From positions 3,968,001 through 4,032,000 of the forward strand of contig NZ_AP028878.1 in NCBI RefSeq assembly GCF_036511935.1: 64,000 nt of DNA, given 5' to 3'. This document shows, piece after piece, positions 43,877 to 54,468 of the stretch. Position 1 is the first letter of the stretch. The number at the start of each line of letters is the position of its first letter. The position numbers were made by a program, and so were the translations under genes. Below the pieces are notes generated by a model. That model was not told the origin of the DNA, made no database searches, and saw only the letters and a program-made list of their open reading frames with translations. Source of the DNA: Marinobacter nanhaiticus D15-8W (GTDB lineage Bacteria; Pseudomonadota; Gammaproteobacteria; Pseudomonadales; Oleiphilaceae).

Positions 43877-45763
43877 TTACTCGTCATGATCCTGATTCTC
43901 GGCAATATAATCGGATAGCCGTATGTACTGATAGCTCAGATCCGCCAACAGGTTCGAAGCCGCAATCGTCCCCCGGACATCACCGCAGCTCCAGGCGTCA
44001 TCGGTGTCGTATAACGCGAGGCGGGCCTGCATTACGAGATTCGGCTGCGCCTCGTCGGAAAATGCCTCACTGGTAACGGGTAGATAGTCCCATTGCAGAA
44101 GTGAACCGGTCGATAACACGTGATCGTAGAGGACACGCCTCAGCAGTCGCGTGACATTGTCCCTCGTATCCCAATCCAGCGTGAGATTGACCGCGCCATC
44201 CGAAGGTACCGGCGGATCATTCATCGCGCCCCGGTCGCGGCTAAATACGTAATCCTGCTGGGCCGACACGACGCGGAACTTTTCCATATTTTCAGCGGTG
44301 ATGTCGCCGACACATTCATCTGGCTGCTCCTGCAGGATGAGCTCCTGACCCCCGAGATTTTCCGTTTCATAGGAAAAGATTGGATCGCGGGAACGCGTAT
44401 CGTAGCTCGGCGAGAGGCTGCCACCTCCACTTGAACCGATAGCCTGCACCTGCCCATCAGCGCCATAGGTCCAACTGTAGGTAACCTGGGGCTCCACCGG
44501 CATTTCCGACGAAGGCGCCAGGTCGTGGCAACCGGTTGTCGTGCGGAATTCCGCTTTCTGCTCGGCCCAGTTGAATGTCAGTTTCTCGTCCACGGACTCG
44601 GGGTCGTCAGGCACATATTGCGCCCGACTGTCGCCGTGCCGAAGATAGAATCCTTCCAGCCCCTGGACATTCAAGTCTCTTACCTTGCCACCTACGTTGG
44701 CCAGCCGAGCGATCTCCAACAAAGAAGGATTCATACAGCCATTGGCCTCGATCGACTGAAGGATACCAGCCTCGCTGTAGTGGTAAGTCAACTCCGCCAC
44801 ATTACTTTGATTGCTGTCGAGGGTATTCAACGAAACGGGGCTGCCATCCACCGACGCCCGGACAAGCACCTTATGCAAGAGGATGGGGTTTTCCAGGTCC
44901 AGCGGCACCTGGGGAATGTCGAGACTGCCGATATCGATATTCTCGTAACGTCCGCCAGGGCCAAGAGCTGCATCGACGGTGCCGAGCACCATGCCCACAT
45001 GACCGCTAAGGCTCAGTCGCAGGATACGGCTGGCTTCGCTGGAGAAAACACCCACCTTACCCTCGTTTGCTACCACCGTATTCTCGAACTCATCCGGAAA
45101 CTGGTCGGCCAGGAAGCGCGCCAATGCCCGGGCATAGGCATGAGCCTTCTCATCGCCCGCCCGGATGTAATCGCCCAGGACATTGATATTACCCAGCATC
45201 TCGCCCAGGCCGGAGGATACATTCACTGCACCGATCCCCAACACCCGGCGTGCGTCCACCATCGTAGCCAAGGGTGTAACGTACTGTTCCCCTGGCGGTG
45301 CCGACATCTGGTATGCGTGCTCCAGAGTAACGTAGCCATCGTGGGTTTCTTCCTCAGTTACACCGGGAATCACAATTGCGACCAGAGGGTAATCGGTGGG
45401 ATCGAGATCCGCCGCCAGGGTCGGGTTGACCTCAAACGAGGAAAGATCGAGGGAGAAGCGCCCGCCGTCGCCACTCATGGCCGTCGGCTCCCCGTCAGCC
45501 AGCGTGATGGTGCGTTCGGGATTGACCCCGACAACGACCTCCACGTCTGCAGCGTCATACTGGTAATCGCCATCCAGGTCGAGCCAGACCCGGGCATTGC
45601 GCAGGTACCCGTCGATCACCCGACCGCTGTAATTCTCTACCGATGGCTCGTAAAGCCCATCCGTGTCGCGGCCGTCCACCGGGCTATCCTTCTGTTCGCC
45701 GTCACCGCAGGCGGTGAGCAGGAGCGACAATGAACATACGGCGAATAGCGTGGGGCGAGTCAT
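43877..45763 (-). CDS. Large lipoprotein with calcium-binding-like motif
   Basis: A 628-residue protein I do not recognise as a family. The signal peptide MTRPTLFAVCSLSLLLTACG ends in lipobox LTAC, so it is lipid-anchored at Cys19, with Gly at +2 suggesting the outer membrane. VWLDLDGDYQYDAADVE (about residues 58-74) resembles a dockerin/EF-hand Ca loop within a domain of the type seen in carbohydrate- or surface-associated lipoproteins. The remainder is beta-rich with scattered cysteines (C334, C400 region, C470 region). It is monocistronic. Confidence 0.7.
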   Translation of the reverse strand: MTRPTLFAVCSLSLLLTACGDGEQKDSPVDGRDTDGLYEPSVENYSGRVIDGYLRNARVWLDLDGDYQYDAADVEVVVGVNPERTITLADGEPTAMSGDGGRFSLDLSSFEVNPTLAADLDPTDYPLVAIVIPGVTEEETHDGYVTLEHAYQMSAPPGEQYVTPLATMVDARRVLGIGAVNVSSGLGEMLGNINVLGDYIRAGDEKAHAYARALARFLADQFPDEFENTVVANEGKVGVFSSEASRILRLSLSGHVGMVLGTVDAALGPGGRYENIDIGSLDIPQVPLDLENPILLHKVLVRASVDGSPVSLNTLDSNQSNVAELTYHYSEAGILQSIEANGCMNPSLLEIARLANVGGKVRDLNVQGLEGFYLRHGDSRAQYVPDDPESVDEKLTFNWAEQKAEFRTTTGCHDLAPSSEMPVEPQVTYSWTYGADGQVQAIGSSGGGSLSPSYDTRSRDPIFSYETENLGGQELILQEQPDECVGDITAENMEKFRVVSAQQDYVFSRDRGAMNDPPVPSDGAVNLTLDWDTRDNVTRLLRRVLYDHVLSTGSLLQWDYLPVTSEAFSDEAQPNLVMQARLALYDTDDAWSCGDVRGTIAASNLLADLSYQYIRLSDYIAENQDHDE

Positions 45764-45925
45764 GTGGCAACCGTTATCCTTATTATCTGGTTGTCGGGGA
45801 ACCCACTTTAAGCGAAGCGCCGCCGCCTATCCTTGATACGCTTGGCAATTTGTAAACTTGAGTAACGGGATCAGGAAACGGAATCCGGCAGCCTCGAACG
45901 GGCTGCCGGGGAAGCGATACCGCAA

Positions 45926-47065
45926 TCAGATTGTACGGGCAACGATCTCCTTCATAATCTCATTGGTGCCGGCATAGATCCTCTGGACCCGGGAATCCGC
46001 CCAGGCGCGGGCAACCGGGTACTCCCACATATAGCCGTAGCCCCCGTGCAACTGCACGCATTCATCCATGACCCGACACTGCAGGTCCGTGGTCCATTGC
46101 TTGAGCATGGCTGCCGTGGGCACATCCAGCTTCTTCTCCAGGTGCAATTCCAGACAGCGGTCGACGAAGACCCGGGCAGCCGTGATATCCGCCTTCATTT
46201 CCGCCATCTTGAAGCGGGTATTCTGGAAGCCGAGGATTGGTTTTCCGAATGCCTTGCGCTCCTTCACGTAGCTGCGAGTCCACTCCCAGGCGGCTTCGGC
46301 AGCGGCCACTGCAGTGAGGGCCACCTGCAGCCGTTCGGCCGGTAGTTCCTGCATCAGTTGCATGAAGCCCTGGCCTTCGCCACTACCCAGCAGGTTCTCT
46401 AGCGGCACCTTCACATCCTGGAAGAACAGCTCCGATGTATCCTGTGCCTTCAGGCCCACCTTCTCCAGGTTCTGGCCACGCTCAAAGCCGTCCCAGGCGG
46501 TTTCCACCAGCAGCAGACTGGTACCCTTGGCGCCCTCCTTCGGATCGGTCTTGGCGACGACGATCACCAGGTCTGCCATCTGGCCGTTGGTGATGAACGT
46601 CTTGGAACCATTCAAGAGGTAGTGGTCGTCGTGCTTGATGGCGCTGGTCTTCACACCCTGCAAGTCGGACCCGGCGCCCGGTTCGGTCATGGCGATCGCC
46701 CCGATCATTTCGCCCGTGACCAGTTTGGGCAGGTATTTCTTCTTCTGTTCTTCGGTGCCGTAATTAAGGATATAGGGTGCGACGATATCGGAATGCAACG
46801 CCCATCCGAGCCCTGAGGCCGATGCCTTCACGATCTCTTCCATAATCACCGCGCTGTATCGGAAATCTGCACCGACACCGCCGTATTCTTCCGGCAGGCA
46901 TGGACACAGGAAGCCTAGCTCCCCGGCCTTCTGCCAGATTTCCCGGCTGACCTGACCGTCCTTTTCCCATTGGGCATGGTGCGGAACGGCTTCCTGCTCA
47001 AGGAATTTACGGACCGAGTCGCGGAAACCTTCCAGGTCCGCGTCGAATAGCGTGCGTGGGATCAT
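45926..47065 (-). CDS. Acyl-CoA dehydrogenase
   Basis: A 379-residue flavoprotein of normal length for the family. AMTEPGAGSDLQGVKTSA (about residues 125-142) is the first signature and QLHGGYGYMWEYPVARAWAD (about 335-354) the second. The catalytic Glu is in IYAGTNEIMKEI, the short/medium/long-chain position. It introduces a 2,3-double bond in an acyl-CoA for beta-oxidation. The ATG at 47065 begins MIPRTLFDADLEGFRDSVRK and follows AGAGG; a longer frame to 47146 lacks support. Chain-length preference is not evident. Confidence 0.93.
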   Translation of the reverse strand: MIPRTLFDADLEGFRDSVRKFLEQEAVPHHAQWEKDGQVSREIWQKAGELGFLCPCLPEEYGGVGADFRYSAVIMEEIVKASASGLGWALHSDIVAPYILNYGTEEQKKKYLPKLVTGEMIGAIAMTEPGAGSDLQGVKTSAIKHDDHYLLNGSKTFITNGQMADLVIVVAKTDPKEGAKGTSLLLVETAWDGFERGQNLEKVGLKAQDTSELFFQDVKVPLENLLGSGEGQGFMQLMQELPAERLQVALTAVAAAEAAWEWTRSYVKERKAFGKPILGFQNTRFKMAEMKADITAARVFVDRCLELHLEKKLDVPTAAMLKQWTTDLQCRVMDECVQLHGGYGYMWEYPVARAWADSRVQRIYAGTNEIMKEIVARTI

Positions 47066-47199
47066 GGTCAACCTCTGTGGTGGTCTTGATGTTGTCGACC
47101 AAGTCTCGACTGCAGGCCTCGAGCGCTCAATGGTGAAAAGCATCAATCAGGTTGACCAAAACGACCGGGCTCCGGACGGAGCCCATAGAAGCGACGCGA

Positions 47200-47970
47200 T
47201 CAGTTCTCCTCGAACTGACCGGAAAAGGTATTGTAGAAATGCTGGGCTGCCCGACCGCTACGGCCACCCTTGCCCAGGGCAAACCGGATCGCCGCCTTAT
47301 GCAACTCTTCCCGGTCGCGAACTTTTGGAAACAGCGCATCCACCAGCTCCAGGTATTCATCCTGGTTGAACGGGTAGAACGATAACCAGAGGCCGAAGCG
47401 GTCAGAGAGGGAGACTTGCTCCTCAATTGCCTCCCCCGGGTGCAGTTCGCCGTCAACCACCTGCGCCGCCTGGTTGTCCTTCATGTATTCCGGCATCAGA
47501 TGGCGGCGGTTGGACGTGGCGTAGACTTTGATATTCTCCGGCGGACTCTCGATGGAGCCTTCCATCACACTCTTCAGCGCCTTGTAGGTGCCCTCGCCCC
47601 GCTCGAACGACAGATCGTCTGAGAAGATGACGAAGCGATAGTCCAGGTCCCGCAGGTCGTCGACGATTTCCGGCAGGAATAACAGGTCATCGCGGTCCAC
47701 CTCGACGACGCGCAGGCCCTGCTCGAAATAGGTGTTGAGAATAGCCTTGATCAGTGAGGACTTACCCGTGCCACGGGCGCCCCAGAGCAGCACGTTGTTG
47801 GCCGGCTCGCCGCGCAGGAACCGCTCGGTGTTCGCCACCAGTTTCTCTTTCTGGCGCTCGACGTTCAGCAACTGATCGAGCCTGACCGGGTCGATCGTCG
47901 TCACGGGACGGAGTGCGTTGCGATGGCGGCGCCAGATGGCGGCCGGGGTAGTTTGCCAATCGATACTCAT
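47200..47970 (-). CDS. DUF815-family AAA ATPase
   Basis: A 256-residue ATPase with Walker A LLWGARGTGKSSLI (about residues 60-73) and Walker B-like FVIFSDDLSFERGEGTYK (about 113-130), followed by TSNRRHLMPEYM (sensor 1 region), the typical set of DUF815. Its function is unknown. The ATG at 47970 (MSIDWQTTPAAIWRR) is used. The frame is open to an ATG at 48024 that overlaps the ubiX stop in the classic ATGA arrangement and may be the true start. It is part of the mpl-ubiX-ATPase operon. Confidence 0.8.
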   Translation of the reverse strand: MSIDWQTTPAAIWRRHRNALRPVTTIDPVRLDQLLNVERQKEKLVANTERFLRGEPANNVLLWGARGTGKSSLIKAILNTYFEQGLRVVEVDRDDLLFLPEIVDDLRDLDYRFVIFSDDLSFERGEGTYKALKSVMEGSIESPPENIKVYATSNRRHLMPEYMKDNQAAQVVDGELHPGEAIEEQVSLSDRFGLWLSFYPFNQDEYLELVDALFPKVRDREELHKAAIRFALGKGGRSGRAAQHFYNTFSGQFEEN

Positions 47971-48020
47971 AGGTGGGTAACTTCCTGAACGGCTTTCCGG
48001 TTTATTAGCTCTAGGGCTGT

Positions 48021-48707
48021 TCATTGCTCCGAGGCATTAGCCGCATCTGACCGGGATCCAGCATTTCCCAGCTTGCGATCGATCCTATCCTGGCCCCATC
48101 GCGGCATAAGGTCCTGCGGCAAGTCCAGGTGATCGAGGATACGGGCCACCACAAAATCCACCAGATCCTCGATGGATTGAGGGCGATGATAGAAGCCGGG
48201 ACTGGCCGGCATGATGGTCGCGCCCATGCGGGTCAGCCGAAGCATATTGTCCAGGTGGACTTCGGAGTATGGCGCCTCCCGCGGTACCAGGATCAGCTTG
48301 TGGCGCTCCTTCAGGGCCACGTCCCCTGCCCGCTCGATCAGGTTGTTGCTTGCTCCGGTCGCCAGCGCAGACAGGGTCCCCGTGCTACACGGGCAAATCA
48401 CCAGGGGCGCCCGGCTACCGGATCCCGATGCGGGCGGCGCAAACCAGTCCTCGCGGCCGAAGACCAGTAGCTGGTCCGGATCGGCACCGTAGGTTTCCGC
48501 CAGGTAGGCCTGCATGGATTCAGGGCTGCCCGGCAGACGCAGTTCGGTTTCCGTAGCCACCACAACCTGGGCGGCCTTGCTGATCATGAAATGCACGCGA
48601 CACCCGGCGGCCAGTAGGCATTGCAATAGGCGCAACCCGTACTGCGCCCCGGAGGCACCGGTCAGGGCCAGGTTAACGGTCGGGCGTTGTGTGCTCGATT
48701 CAGCCAA
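48021..48707 (-). CDS. ubiX: Flavin prenyltransferase UbiX
   Basis: A 228-residue enzyme. The N-terminal [16 protein letters not shown] is the FMN-binding loop. [15 protein letters not shown] and [20 protein letters not shown] match the family active-site blocks. It makes prenylated FMN for the UbiD decarboxylase of ubiquinone synthesis. The start was set at TTG 48707 because GGAG lies seven bases upstream within the end of mpl, giving [17 protein letters not shown]; the frame continues farther without support. It overlaps the end of mpl by eight bases. The C-terminal extension after about residue 200 is longer than in E. coli UbiX. Confidence 0.93.
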   Translation of the reverse strand: MAESSTQRPTVNLALTGASGAQYGLRLLQCLLAAGCRVHFMISKAAQVVVATETELRLPGSPESMQAYLAETYGADPDQLLVFGREDWFAPPASGSGSRAPLVICPCSTGTLSALATGASNNLIERAGDVALKERHKLILVPREAPYSEVHLDNMLRLTRMGATIMPASPGFYHRPQSIEDLVDFVVARILDHLDLPQDLMPRWGQDRIDRKLGNAGSRSDAANASEQ

Positions 48708-50073
48708 GGTGACGCTCCAGTTTCTCGACCAACTTGCCGTGGATGCCACCAAAGCCGCCATTACTCATGATCACGATATGGCAGGGTATCGGCAGCGATT
48801 CGAGCACCCGGTCAATCAGTGCGTCTACCGACGTGCCTGTACTGTGTTTGGGATCGTCCGCCGGAACCAGTTCTTTCAGCCAGGCCATATCGTTCAGGTT
48901 AGCCCAGATCACGCGATCGGCCTGTTCGCTGCTGGGCAGCAAGGTGGCGCGGTGGACGCCCTGCTGCATGGTGTTTGAACGCGGCTCGATCAGCGCAATG
49001 ATAGGGTCGTCCCCAACGTTCTTGCGCAGGCCGTCCAGCGTGGTGGCAATAGCCGTGGGATGGTGGGCAAAATCGTCATAGACCTTAATCCCCCGGACAT
49101 CCGCCAGCAACTCCATGCGCCGTTTGACGCCTGAAAACCGGGACAGTGCCGCGATGGCGTGGTCTGGTGTCACACCCACATGACGAGCGGCAGCGATAGC
49201 GGCCAGGGCGTTGCGCACGTTGTGCATCCCGGTCATGGTCCAGCGGACGGAGCCCACTGGCTGCTCGTGATGGACCACCACGAACTGGCTGCCATCCTCC
49301 GCCAGCAATTCGGCACGCCAGTTCACCGTGTCCGCCTCACTGGCCACTGAGGTGGTTTGCAGGCTGCTCCAACAACCCATGGCCAGAGCGTTATCCAGAT
49401 GTTTGTCCAGCGCGGGCCGGACGATCAGCCCCCCGGACGGCACCGTACGCACCAGATGGTGGAACTGGCGCTCGATGGCCTCGACATTCTCGAAGATGTC
49501 CGCATGATCGAATTCCAGGTTGTTCAGGATGAGCGTACGTGGGCGGTAGTGCACAAACTTGGAGCGTTTGTCGAAGAAGGCGCTGTCGTATTCGTCCGCC
49601 TCGATCACGAAGAAGTCGCTGCTACCCAGTCGCGCGGAGACACTGAAGTCCTTCGGCACGCCACCGACCAGATAGCCCGGATCGAAGCCTGCCTGCTCGA
49701 GAATCCATAACAGCATGGATGTGGTGGTTGTCTTGCCGTGGGTGCCGGCCACCGCAAGTACCCACCGCTTGCGCAGCACTTCCCGGGTCAGCCATTCAGG
49801 GCCGGACATATAGTCGATACCGCGATTGAGCACCGCTTCCACCTCCGGGTTGCCCCGGGACATGGCATTGCCGATCAGCACCAGGTCCGGCTCGGGCTTG
49901 AGGTTATCGGCAGAGTAGCCTTCCATGAGCCCAATGCCCTGGGCTTCGAGCTGCGTACTCATCGGGGGATACACGCCCTGGTCGGAGCCGGTGACCTTAT
50001 GCCCCGCCTCCCTCGCCAATACGGCGAGGCTACCCATGAACGTGCCGCAGATACCTAGGATGTGAATGTGCAT
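48700..50073 (-). CDS. mpl: UDP-N-acetylmuramate:L-alanyl-gamma-D-glutamyl-meso-diaminopimelate ligase
   Basis: A 457-residue Mur ligase of exactly the E. coli Mpl length. [20 protein letters not shown] is the N-terminal nucleotide fold. [16 protein letters not shown] (about residues 111-126) is the ATP loop, and [18 protein letters not shown] (about 170-187) and [11 protein letters not shown] are catalytic blocks. It recycles cell-wall tripeptide onto UDP-MurNAc. The ATG at 50073 is used; the frame continues 44 codons upstream without family resemblance. Confidence 0.96.
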   Translation of the reverse strand: MHIHILGICGTFMGSLAVLAREAGHKVTGSDQGVYPPMSTQLEAQGIGLMEGYSADNLKPEPDLVLIGNAMSRGNPEVEAVLNRGIDYMSGPEWLTREVLRKRWVLAVAGTHGKTTTTSMLLWILEQAGFDPGYLVGGVPKDFSVSARLGSSDFFVIEADEYDSAFFDKRSKFVHYRPRTLILNNLEFDHADIFENVEAIERQFHHLVRTVPSGGLIVRPALDKHLDNALAMGCWSSLQTTSVASEADTVNWRAELLAEDGSQFVVVHHEQPVGSVRWTMTGMHNVRNALAAIAAARHVGVTPDHAIAALSRFSGVKRRMELLADVRGIKVYDDFAHHPTAIATTLDGLRKNVGDDPIIALIEPRSNTMQQGVHRATLLPSSEQADRVIWANLNDMAWLKELVPADDPKHSTGTSVDALIDRVLESLPIPCHIVIMSNGGFGGIHGKLVEKLERHLG

Positions 50074-50317
50074 ACTGTTCCCGAGACTTGATGTCGGACT
50101 GGCTGGTCCTGAGGTGGCGCCAGGCCCTATTCTTTCAGTCAGACCGTGAAGAAGAAAAGGGAAAGACTCCAGCATCCGCGCGGCGGCGTCAAGCTGCGTA
50201 TCCACCGGTAGCGATGAACGGCCTGATCGCCGGTCCTGACGAGTCTTTCATGAAAACGACCCACGATTCACGTATGATTCGCGCGACGTGACCAACCAGC
50301 AGGAGGCGCCAGGAACG

Positions 50318-51580
50318 ATGGCCATCAAGAACGCTTTTTATGCCCAGTCCGGCGGGGTGACCGCCGTCATCAACGCCAGTGCCTGCGGTGTCATCCAGAC
50401 CGCCCGCAAGCATCCCGAGGCGATCGGCACTGTGTACGCCGGCCGGAATGGCATCATTGGGGCTCTCAGGGAAGAATTGATCGATACCAACGAGGAAAGT
50501 GAAGAAACCATCGCGGCGCTAATGCACACGCCTGGTGGAGCATTCGGTTCCTGTCGCTACAAACTGAAAAACTTCACCGAAAACAAGCGTGAATACGAGC
50601 GTCTGATCGAAGTTTTCCAGGCCCATAACATCGGCTACTTCTTCTACAACGGCGGTGGCGACTCCCAGGATACCGCCTTCAAGGTCTCCCAATTGGCCGA
50701 TCGCATGGGCTACCCGATTACCTGCATCGGCGTTCCCAAGACCGTCGATAACGACCTGCCCTTTACCGACTGCTGCCCCGGCTTCGGCTCGGTCGCGAAA
50801 TACATTGCAACGTCCACCCTGGAAGCCAGCCTGGACATCAAGTCCATGTGCGAGTCATCCACCAAGGTATTCATCCTCGAAGTGATGGGTCGCCATGCGG
50901 GTTGGATCGCCGCCTCCGGCGGTTTGGCCGGCCAGGGCGAAGGCGAGCCGCCGCACGTTATCCTGTTCCCGGAAATCCCGTTCGACCGCGATGCCTTCCT
51001 CAAGCGGGTCGAACATTGCGTCGAGAACTATGGCTACTGCGTCGTGGTGGCGTCCGAAGGCGCCCAGTATGAAGACGGCCGCTTCCTGGCGGATGCCGGC
51101 AGCAAGGATGCCTTCGGCCACACCCAGCTCGGCGGTGTTGCACCGGCGCTGGCCAACATGACCAAACAGGCCCTGGGCTACAAGTATCATTGGGCGGTGG
51201 CCGATTACCTGCAGCGCGCCGCGCGGCACATCGGTTCGGCTACGGATGTAGAGCAGGCCTACGCTGTCGGCAAGGCCGCTGTGGAAATGGCGATCGCAGG
51301 CAAGCAGGCACTGATGCCGACCATCGTACGTGAGCAGTCCCGCCCGTACCGCTGGCATATCGGAGAGGCCAACCTCAGCGACGTGGCCAACCAGGAAAAG
51401 AAAATGCCGATCCACTTCATCACCGACGATGGCTTCGGCATCACCCAGGACTGCCGAGATTACCTGGAACCACTGATTCACGGCGAGAGCTTCCCGCCGT
51501 TCGAGAACGGGCTACCCAAGGTGGCGAAGATCCAGGGCGTGCTGGCGGAGAAGAAGCTCAAGACCAGCTTTGATATCTGA
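50318..51580 (+). CDS. pfp: 6-phosphofructokinase, probably pyrophosphate-dependent
   Basis: A 420-residue phosphofructokinase. FFYNGGGDSQDTAFKVS (about residues 103-119) has Asp where ATP-dependent enzymes have Gly104, and GVPKTVDNDLPFTDC has the Lys in place of Gly124. Both are the usual marks of PPi use. PGFGSVAKYIATSTLEAS, MGRHAGWIAA and FPEIPFDRDAFLKRVEH fit the substrate-binding and second-half blocks. With PPi the reaction is reversible, so it can serve glycolysis or gluconeogenesis. The ATG at 50318 is used; a GTG at 50288 would add ten residues. A strong terminator follows. Confidence 0.9.
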   Translation: MAIKNAFYAQSGGVTAVINASACGVIQTARKHPEAIGTVYAGRNGIIGALREELIDTNEESEETIAALMHTPGGAFGSCRYKLKNFTENKREYERLIEVFQAHNIGYFFYNGGGDSQDTAFKVSQLADRMGYPITCIGVPKTVDNDLPFTDCCPGFGSVAKYIATSTLEASLDIKSMCESSTKVFILEVMGRHAGWIAASGGLAGQGEGEPPHVILFPEIPFDRDAFLKRVEHCVENYGYCVVVASEGAQYEDGRFLADAGSKDAFGHTQLGGVAPALANMTKQALGYKYHWAVADYLQRAARHIGSATDVEQAYAVGKAAVEMAIAGKQALMPTIVREQSRPYRWHIGEANLSDVANQEKKMPIHFITDDGFGITQDCRDYLEPLIHGESFPPFENGLPKVAKIQGVLAEKKLKTSFDI

Positions 51581-51615
51581 TCCCGCCTCGATAGAAAACG
51601 ATCGTCCGGAATGAA

Positions 51616-51644
51616 AGAAGGCGCCTCATCGAGGCGCCTTCTTT
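51616..51644 (+). terminator. Rho-independent terminator of the phosphofructokinase gene
   Basis: AAGAAGGCGCCTC-ATC-GAGGCGCCTTCTT is a perfect 13-bp stem with T-rich flank. The A-run on its left may make it work in both directions, also serving the convergent glutaredoxin gene. Confidence 0.9.
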
Positions 51645-51676
51645 ATCTGCGAGGTTTCGCTCGACCTGCGACCCTG

Positions 51677-51946
51677 TCAATTCGGTGCGGCTCGACCCAG
51701 CGTCCCTGAAGAGCGCTCTTCGATAAATCGAGCAAATTCGGTATAACCACCAATATACGCATCGCCCACCACAATCTGGGGCACCGTCATGACGGGCTTA
51801 CCCAACGTTCTCGCCAGATCCGCCTTACTGATGCCTTCACCAATCATATCGACAAATTTATGGTCCAGATTTTTCTGCTCACAGAGTAGTTTCGCGCGTA
51901 CACAAAAACCACAACTCATACGACCGTAGATTGTTACGCGTTCCAT
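51677..51946 (-). CDS. Glutaredoxin (GrxC-like)
   Basis: An 89-residue thiol oxidoreductase with active site C12-G-F-C15 in YGRMSCGFCVRAK, the cis-Pro block MTVPQIVVGDAYIGGYTEF (about residues 53-71) and normal length for class I glutaredoxin. The CGFC dithiol suggests glutathione-dependent disulfide reduction. It is a single-gene unit; the ATG at 51946 follows GGGGAG. Confidence 0.93.
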   Translation of the reverse strand: MERVTIYGRMSCGFCVRAKLLCEQKNLDHKFVDMIGEGISKADLARTLGKPVMTVPQIVVGDAYIGGYTEFARFIEERSSGTLGRAAPN

Positions 51947-52086
51947 AGAGCTCCCCTAAAAAAGGTTCGAATACCAGCGCATCGATAAATGTAGTCCCAC
52001 GATGCCAGACATCGGCCTGCAATGACATTAAATGCAATGAATCACTGCTATAGGGCCGGCATATGTAGCCGAACTCGCTGCCCGAA

Positions 52087-54219
52087 TCAGGTCCGCAACC
52101 GATTGAGCTGATCTTCCAGGGAAACGACCTGGTTACCCAGAGTCTCTCCACGTCCCCGCACACGTTCAGCCAGTTCACGTAGATCACTGGCCGCGTCACC
52201 TATGTTGGTCAGGTTGCGATTAATTTCTTCACTGACCGAGCTCTGCTCTTCGGCGGCGGTGGCCACCTGGGTTACGTGCTCGACGATGGTGGCGATCCGG
52301 CGTACTACATCCGCCAGTGACTGATCGGCTTCTCGGGTCGTATCGACCGCCGTGGTGGCACGCTCGACACCGCCCTGGATTACGGTGACCGTCTGGTTCA
52401 CCTCCTGCTGCAGGCCCTCGATCATCTGACTGATCTCGTCGGTGGATTCCCGGGTCTTTGATGCCAGCGTACGCACTTCGTCCGCCACCACGGCGAAACC
52501 GCGGCCCTGTTCACCGGCCCGCGCTGCCTCAATAGCGGCATTCAGTGCCAGCAGGTTGGTCTGTTCGGCGATTCCGCGGATAACCTCAAGGATGCGGTTA
52601 ATGTCATCGCTACGCTGGGCCACGTGACCGATCGCGCTGCTGGCTTCTTCCATGTCGCTTGCCAACGCCTGCACACCGTTGACCGCGGTGGTCAGCGTGC
52701 CTTGCGTGTTCTCGACACCCTCGCTCGCTTCCCGCGCATTACCCGCGGCATCGGCGGCAAACGTCGCAACCTCGCCGGCCGCGGCGGACATCTCGTTCAT
52801 GGCCGTAACCACGCTGTCGATCTCGCTATGTTGCCGGCTGGTGTTCTGCTCGGTTTCCCCCGCGATCCGGCGTACATCCTCAGACTGTTCACTGACCTCC
52901 CGATTGATCGACTTGAGGTCGTTGATCATGTTGCGCAACTTGGCCAGGAAGGCGTTGAAACCCTCGGCCAGCGCGATCAGTTCGGCGTGAGTATCGATGG
53001 TGAGCTCTTGGGTCAGGTCCCCCTCGGCACTGGCCAGGTTGGCCATACGGTCGCGGATCTGGTCCAGCGGACGGGTGACCGAACGTACCAGCAGCACCAG
53101 CAAGACCAGGGATACGATGGAAACCACTACGCCGGCTGTCATCTGGCGAGCCGCTGTGGCGCTGACCTGTTCAGACAATAGGGTATTGACCTGCCTGAGG
53201 TCAGCGAGGGCAACCTGGCGAGGCAATTCGATGATCATCGACCAAAGGGTGTTCGAGGCGTCGATGTGGATCGGATAGGCAACGGCAATGTCCTCACCGT
53301 TGTCGAACACATCTTCCGCATCGTCCCGAGCCATCGCACGGTAATCGCCCGCGCGTCCCGGAAGTGCTTCCGCCAGCGGGCGGCCAAGGTGATCGATGTA
53401 GTGACTGGACCCCGCAATCAAACCGATATCGCTGATCAGGGTAACGCGGCCCGCACCGGAATAGAGGCTCTGACTCACCTGCTTGAGCGTCTTCTGGATA
53501 GTGGAGAGATTGATATCCGTACCCACCACACCGGCAAACTCGCCATTCTTGGTAATCGGCATGACCAGGCTGGTCATCAGCTCCGTGTACCCCTCACTTA
53601 TCTCGTAGTTGTAGGGTTCCATGGTGCAGGGTTTGAGTTGCTCCTTGGAACAGAGGTACCACTCGGCCTCACGAATACCGAACTCATTGCGTCCTTCGAG
53701 ATATTTCACCGAGGGGTCTGGGGTACGGTTGAACTGGATCTCGCCCTGAGAATCGCGGTAATAGTAAATCTCCAACGTGCCTTCATCGCTGCTATGATCT
53801 TCCACGCCACCGGTAAAGTAACGGTCCTGGCCGTCATAGGCATCGGGTTCGAACTGCGCGTAGATGGAACTGAGTTCCGGCTGCCCCTTGAGGATCTCGC
53901 CAGCGGTTTCCATCAGGTCGCGCCGACTCATGCGGGCGGAATCCGAACCTTCGACGTTGCGGCGGATCACCTCACGGAAGGTGTCCGGAATCTTGTAAGC
54001 CCGGTTGAAAATGCTCGCGACCAGTTCCCCGTACTGGCCAGCCGTGGCGCGTAAGCGCTCAACCACGATATCCTGAACCAGAGCACCGGTATCGTCCGTA
54101 ATACGCGCCTCCATCCGGGACAGTGAAATCTGGGCCGTGATAATCATGCTCAGCCCCATCAAGAGCAGCAGGGCAATGACCAGGGCGTAGAGTTTCAGTT
54201 TCAGCGAGAGTTTTTTCAT
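52087..54219 (-). CDS. Methyl-accepting chemotaxis protein with dCache-type sensor
   Basis: A 710-residue chemoreceptor. A transmembrane helix lies at about residues 9-30, then a large periplasmic double-Cache domain (about 45-345; [39 protein letters not shown]). A second transmembrane helix at about 355-376 and HAMP at about 378-430 follow. The cytoplasmic signalling tip is [20 protein letters not shown] (about 560-579). dCache sensors often bind amino acids or other small ligands directly. It has no CheR-binding pentapeptide at the C-terminus. The ligand is unknown. Confidence 0.95.
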   Translation of the reverse strand: MKKLSLKLKLYALVIALLLLMGLSMIITAQISLSRMEARITDDTGALVQDIVVERLRATAGQYGELVASIFNRAYKIPDTFREVIRRNVEGSDSARMSRRDLMETAGEILKGQPELSSIYAQFEPDAYDGQDRYFTGGVEDHSSDEGTLEIYYYRDSQGEIQFNRTPDPSVKYLEGRNEFGIREAEWYLCSKEQLKPCTMEPYNYEISEGYTELMTSLVMPITKNGEFAGVVGTDINLSTIQKTLKQVSQSLYSGAGRVTLISDIGLIAGSSHYIDHLGRPLAEALPGRAGDYRAMARDDAEDVFDNGEDIAVAYPIHIDASNTLWSMIIELPRQVALADLRQVNTLLSEQVSATAARQMTAGVVVSIVSLVLLVLLVRSVTRPLDQIRDRMANLASAEGDLTQELTIDTHAELIALAEGFNAFLAKLRNMINDLKSINREVSEQSEDVRRIAGETEQNTSRQHSEIDSVVTAMNEMSAAAGEVATFAADAAGNAREASEGVENTQGTLTTAVNGVQALASDMEEASSAIGHVAQRSDDINRILEVIRGIAEQTNLLALNAAIEAARAGEQGRGFAVVADEVRTLASKTRESTDEISQMIEGLQQEVNQTVTVIQGGVERATTAVDTTREADQSLADVVRRIATIVEHVTQVATAAEEQSSVSEEINRNLTNIGDAASDLRELAERVRGRGETLGNQVVSLEDQLNRLRT

Positions 54220-54468
54220 GGAGATCCCGGATCGATCGTTTGGAAGCCTTGCCCTGTAGACCGGACAAGACCGTTACATCGACAGGTCCTGCCGCACGTG
54301 CAAGTAACCCGTTCGCCAGCCTGGTTCCCGGTTTCCAGGGGCTGACACAATATCTATCGGCTTCTCCGGGGATTTCTTTACAAAAAAGCAACCTCCGGAG
54401 ATTGGCGCTAACCATAGAGCGATGTCGCCGGACAGACCACTACACTGTGTAATTGAATTGGAGATGAT

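Noticed and set aside
44525..45733. 402-residue plus-strand frame opposite the lipoprotein gene
   Set aside because: It has His- and Gln-rich composition typical of antisense reading. The minus-strand frame has a proper lipoprotein signal.
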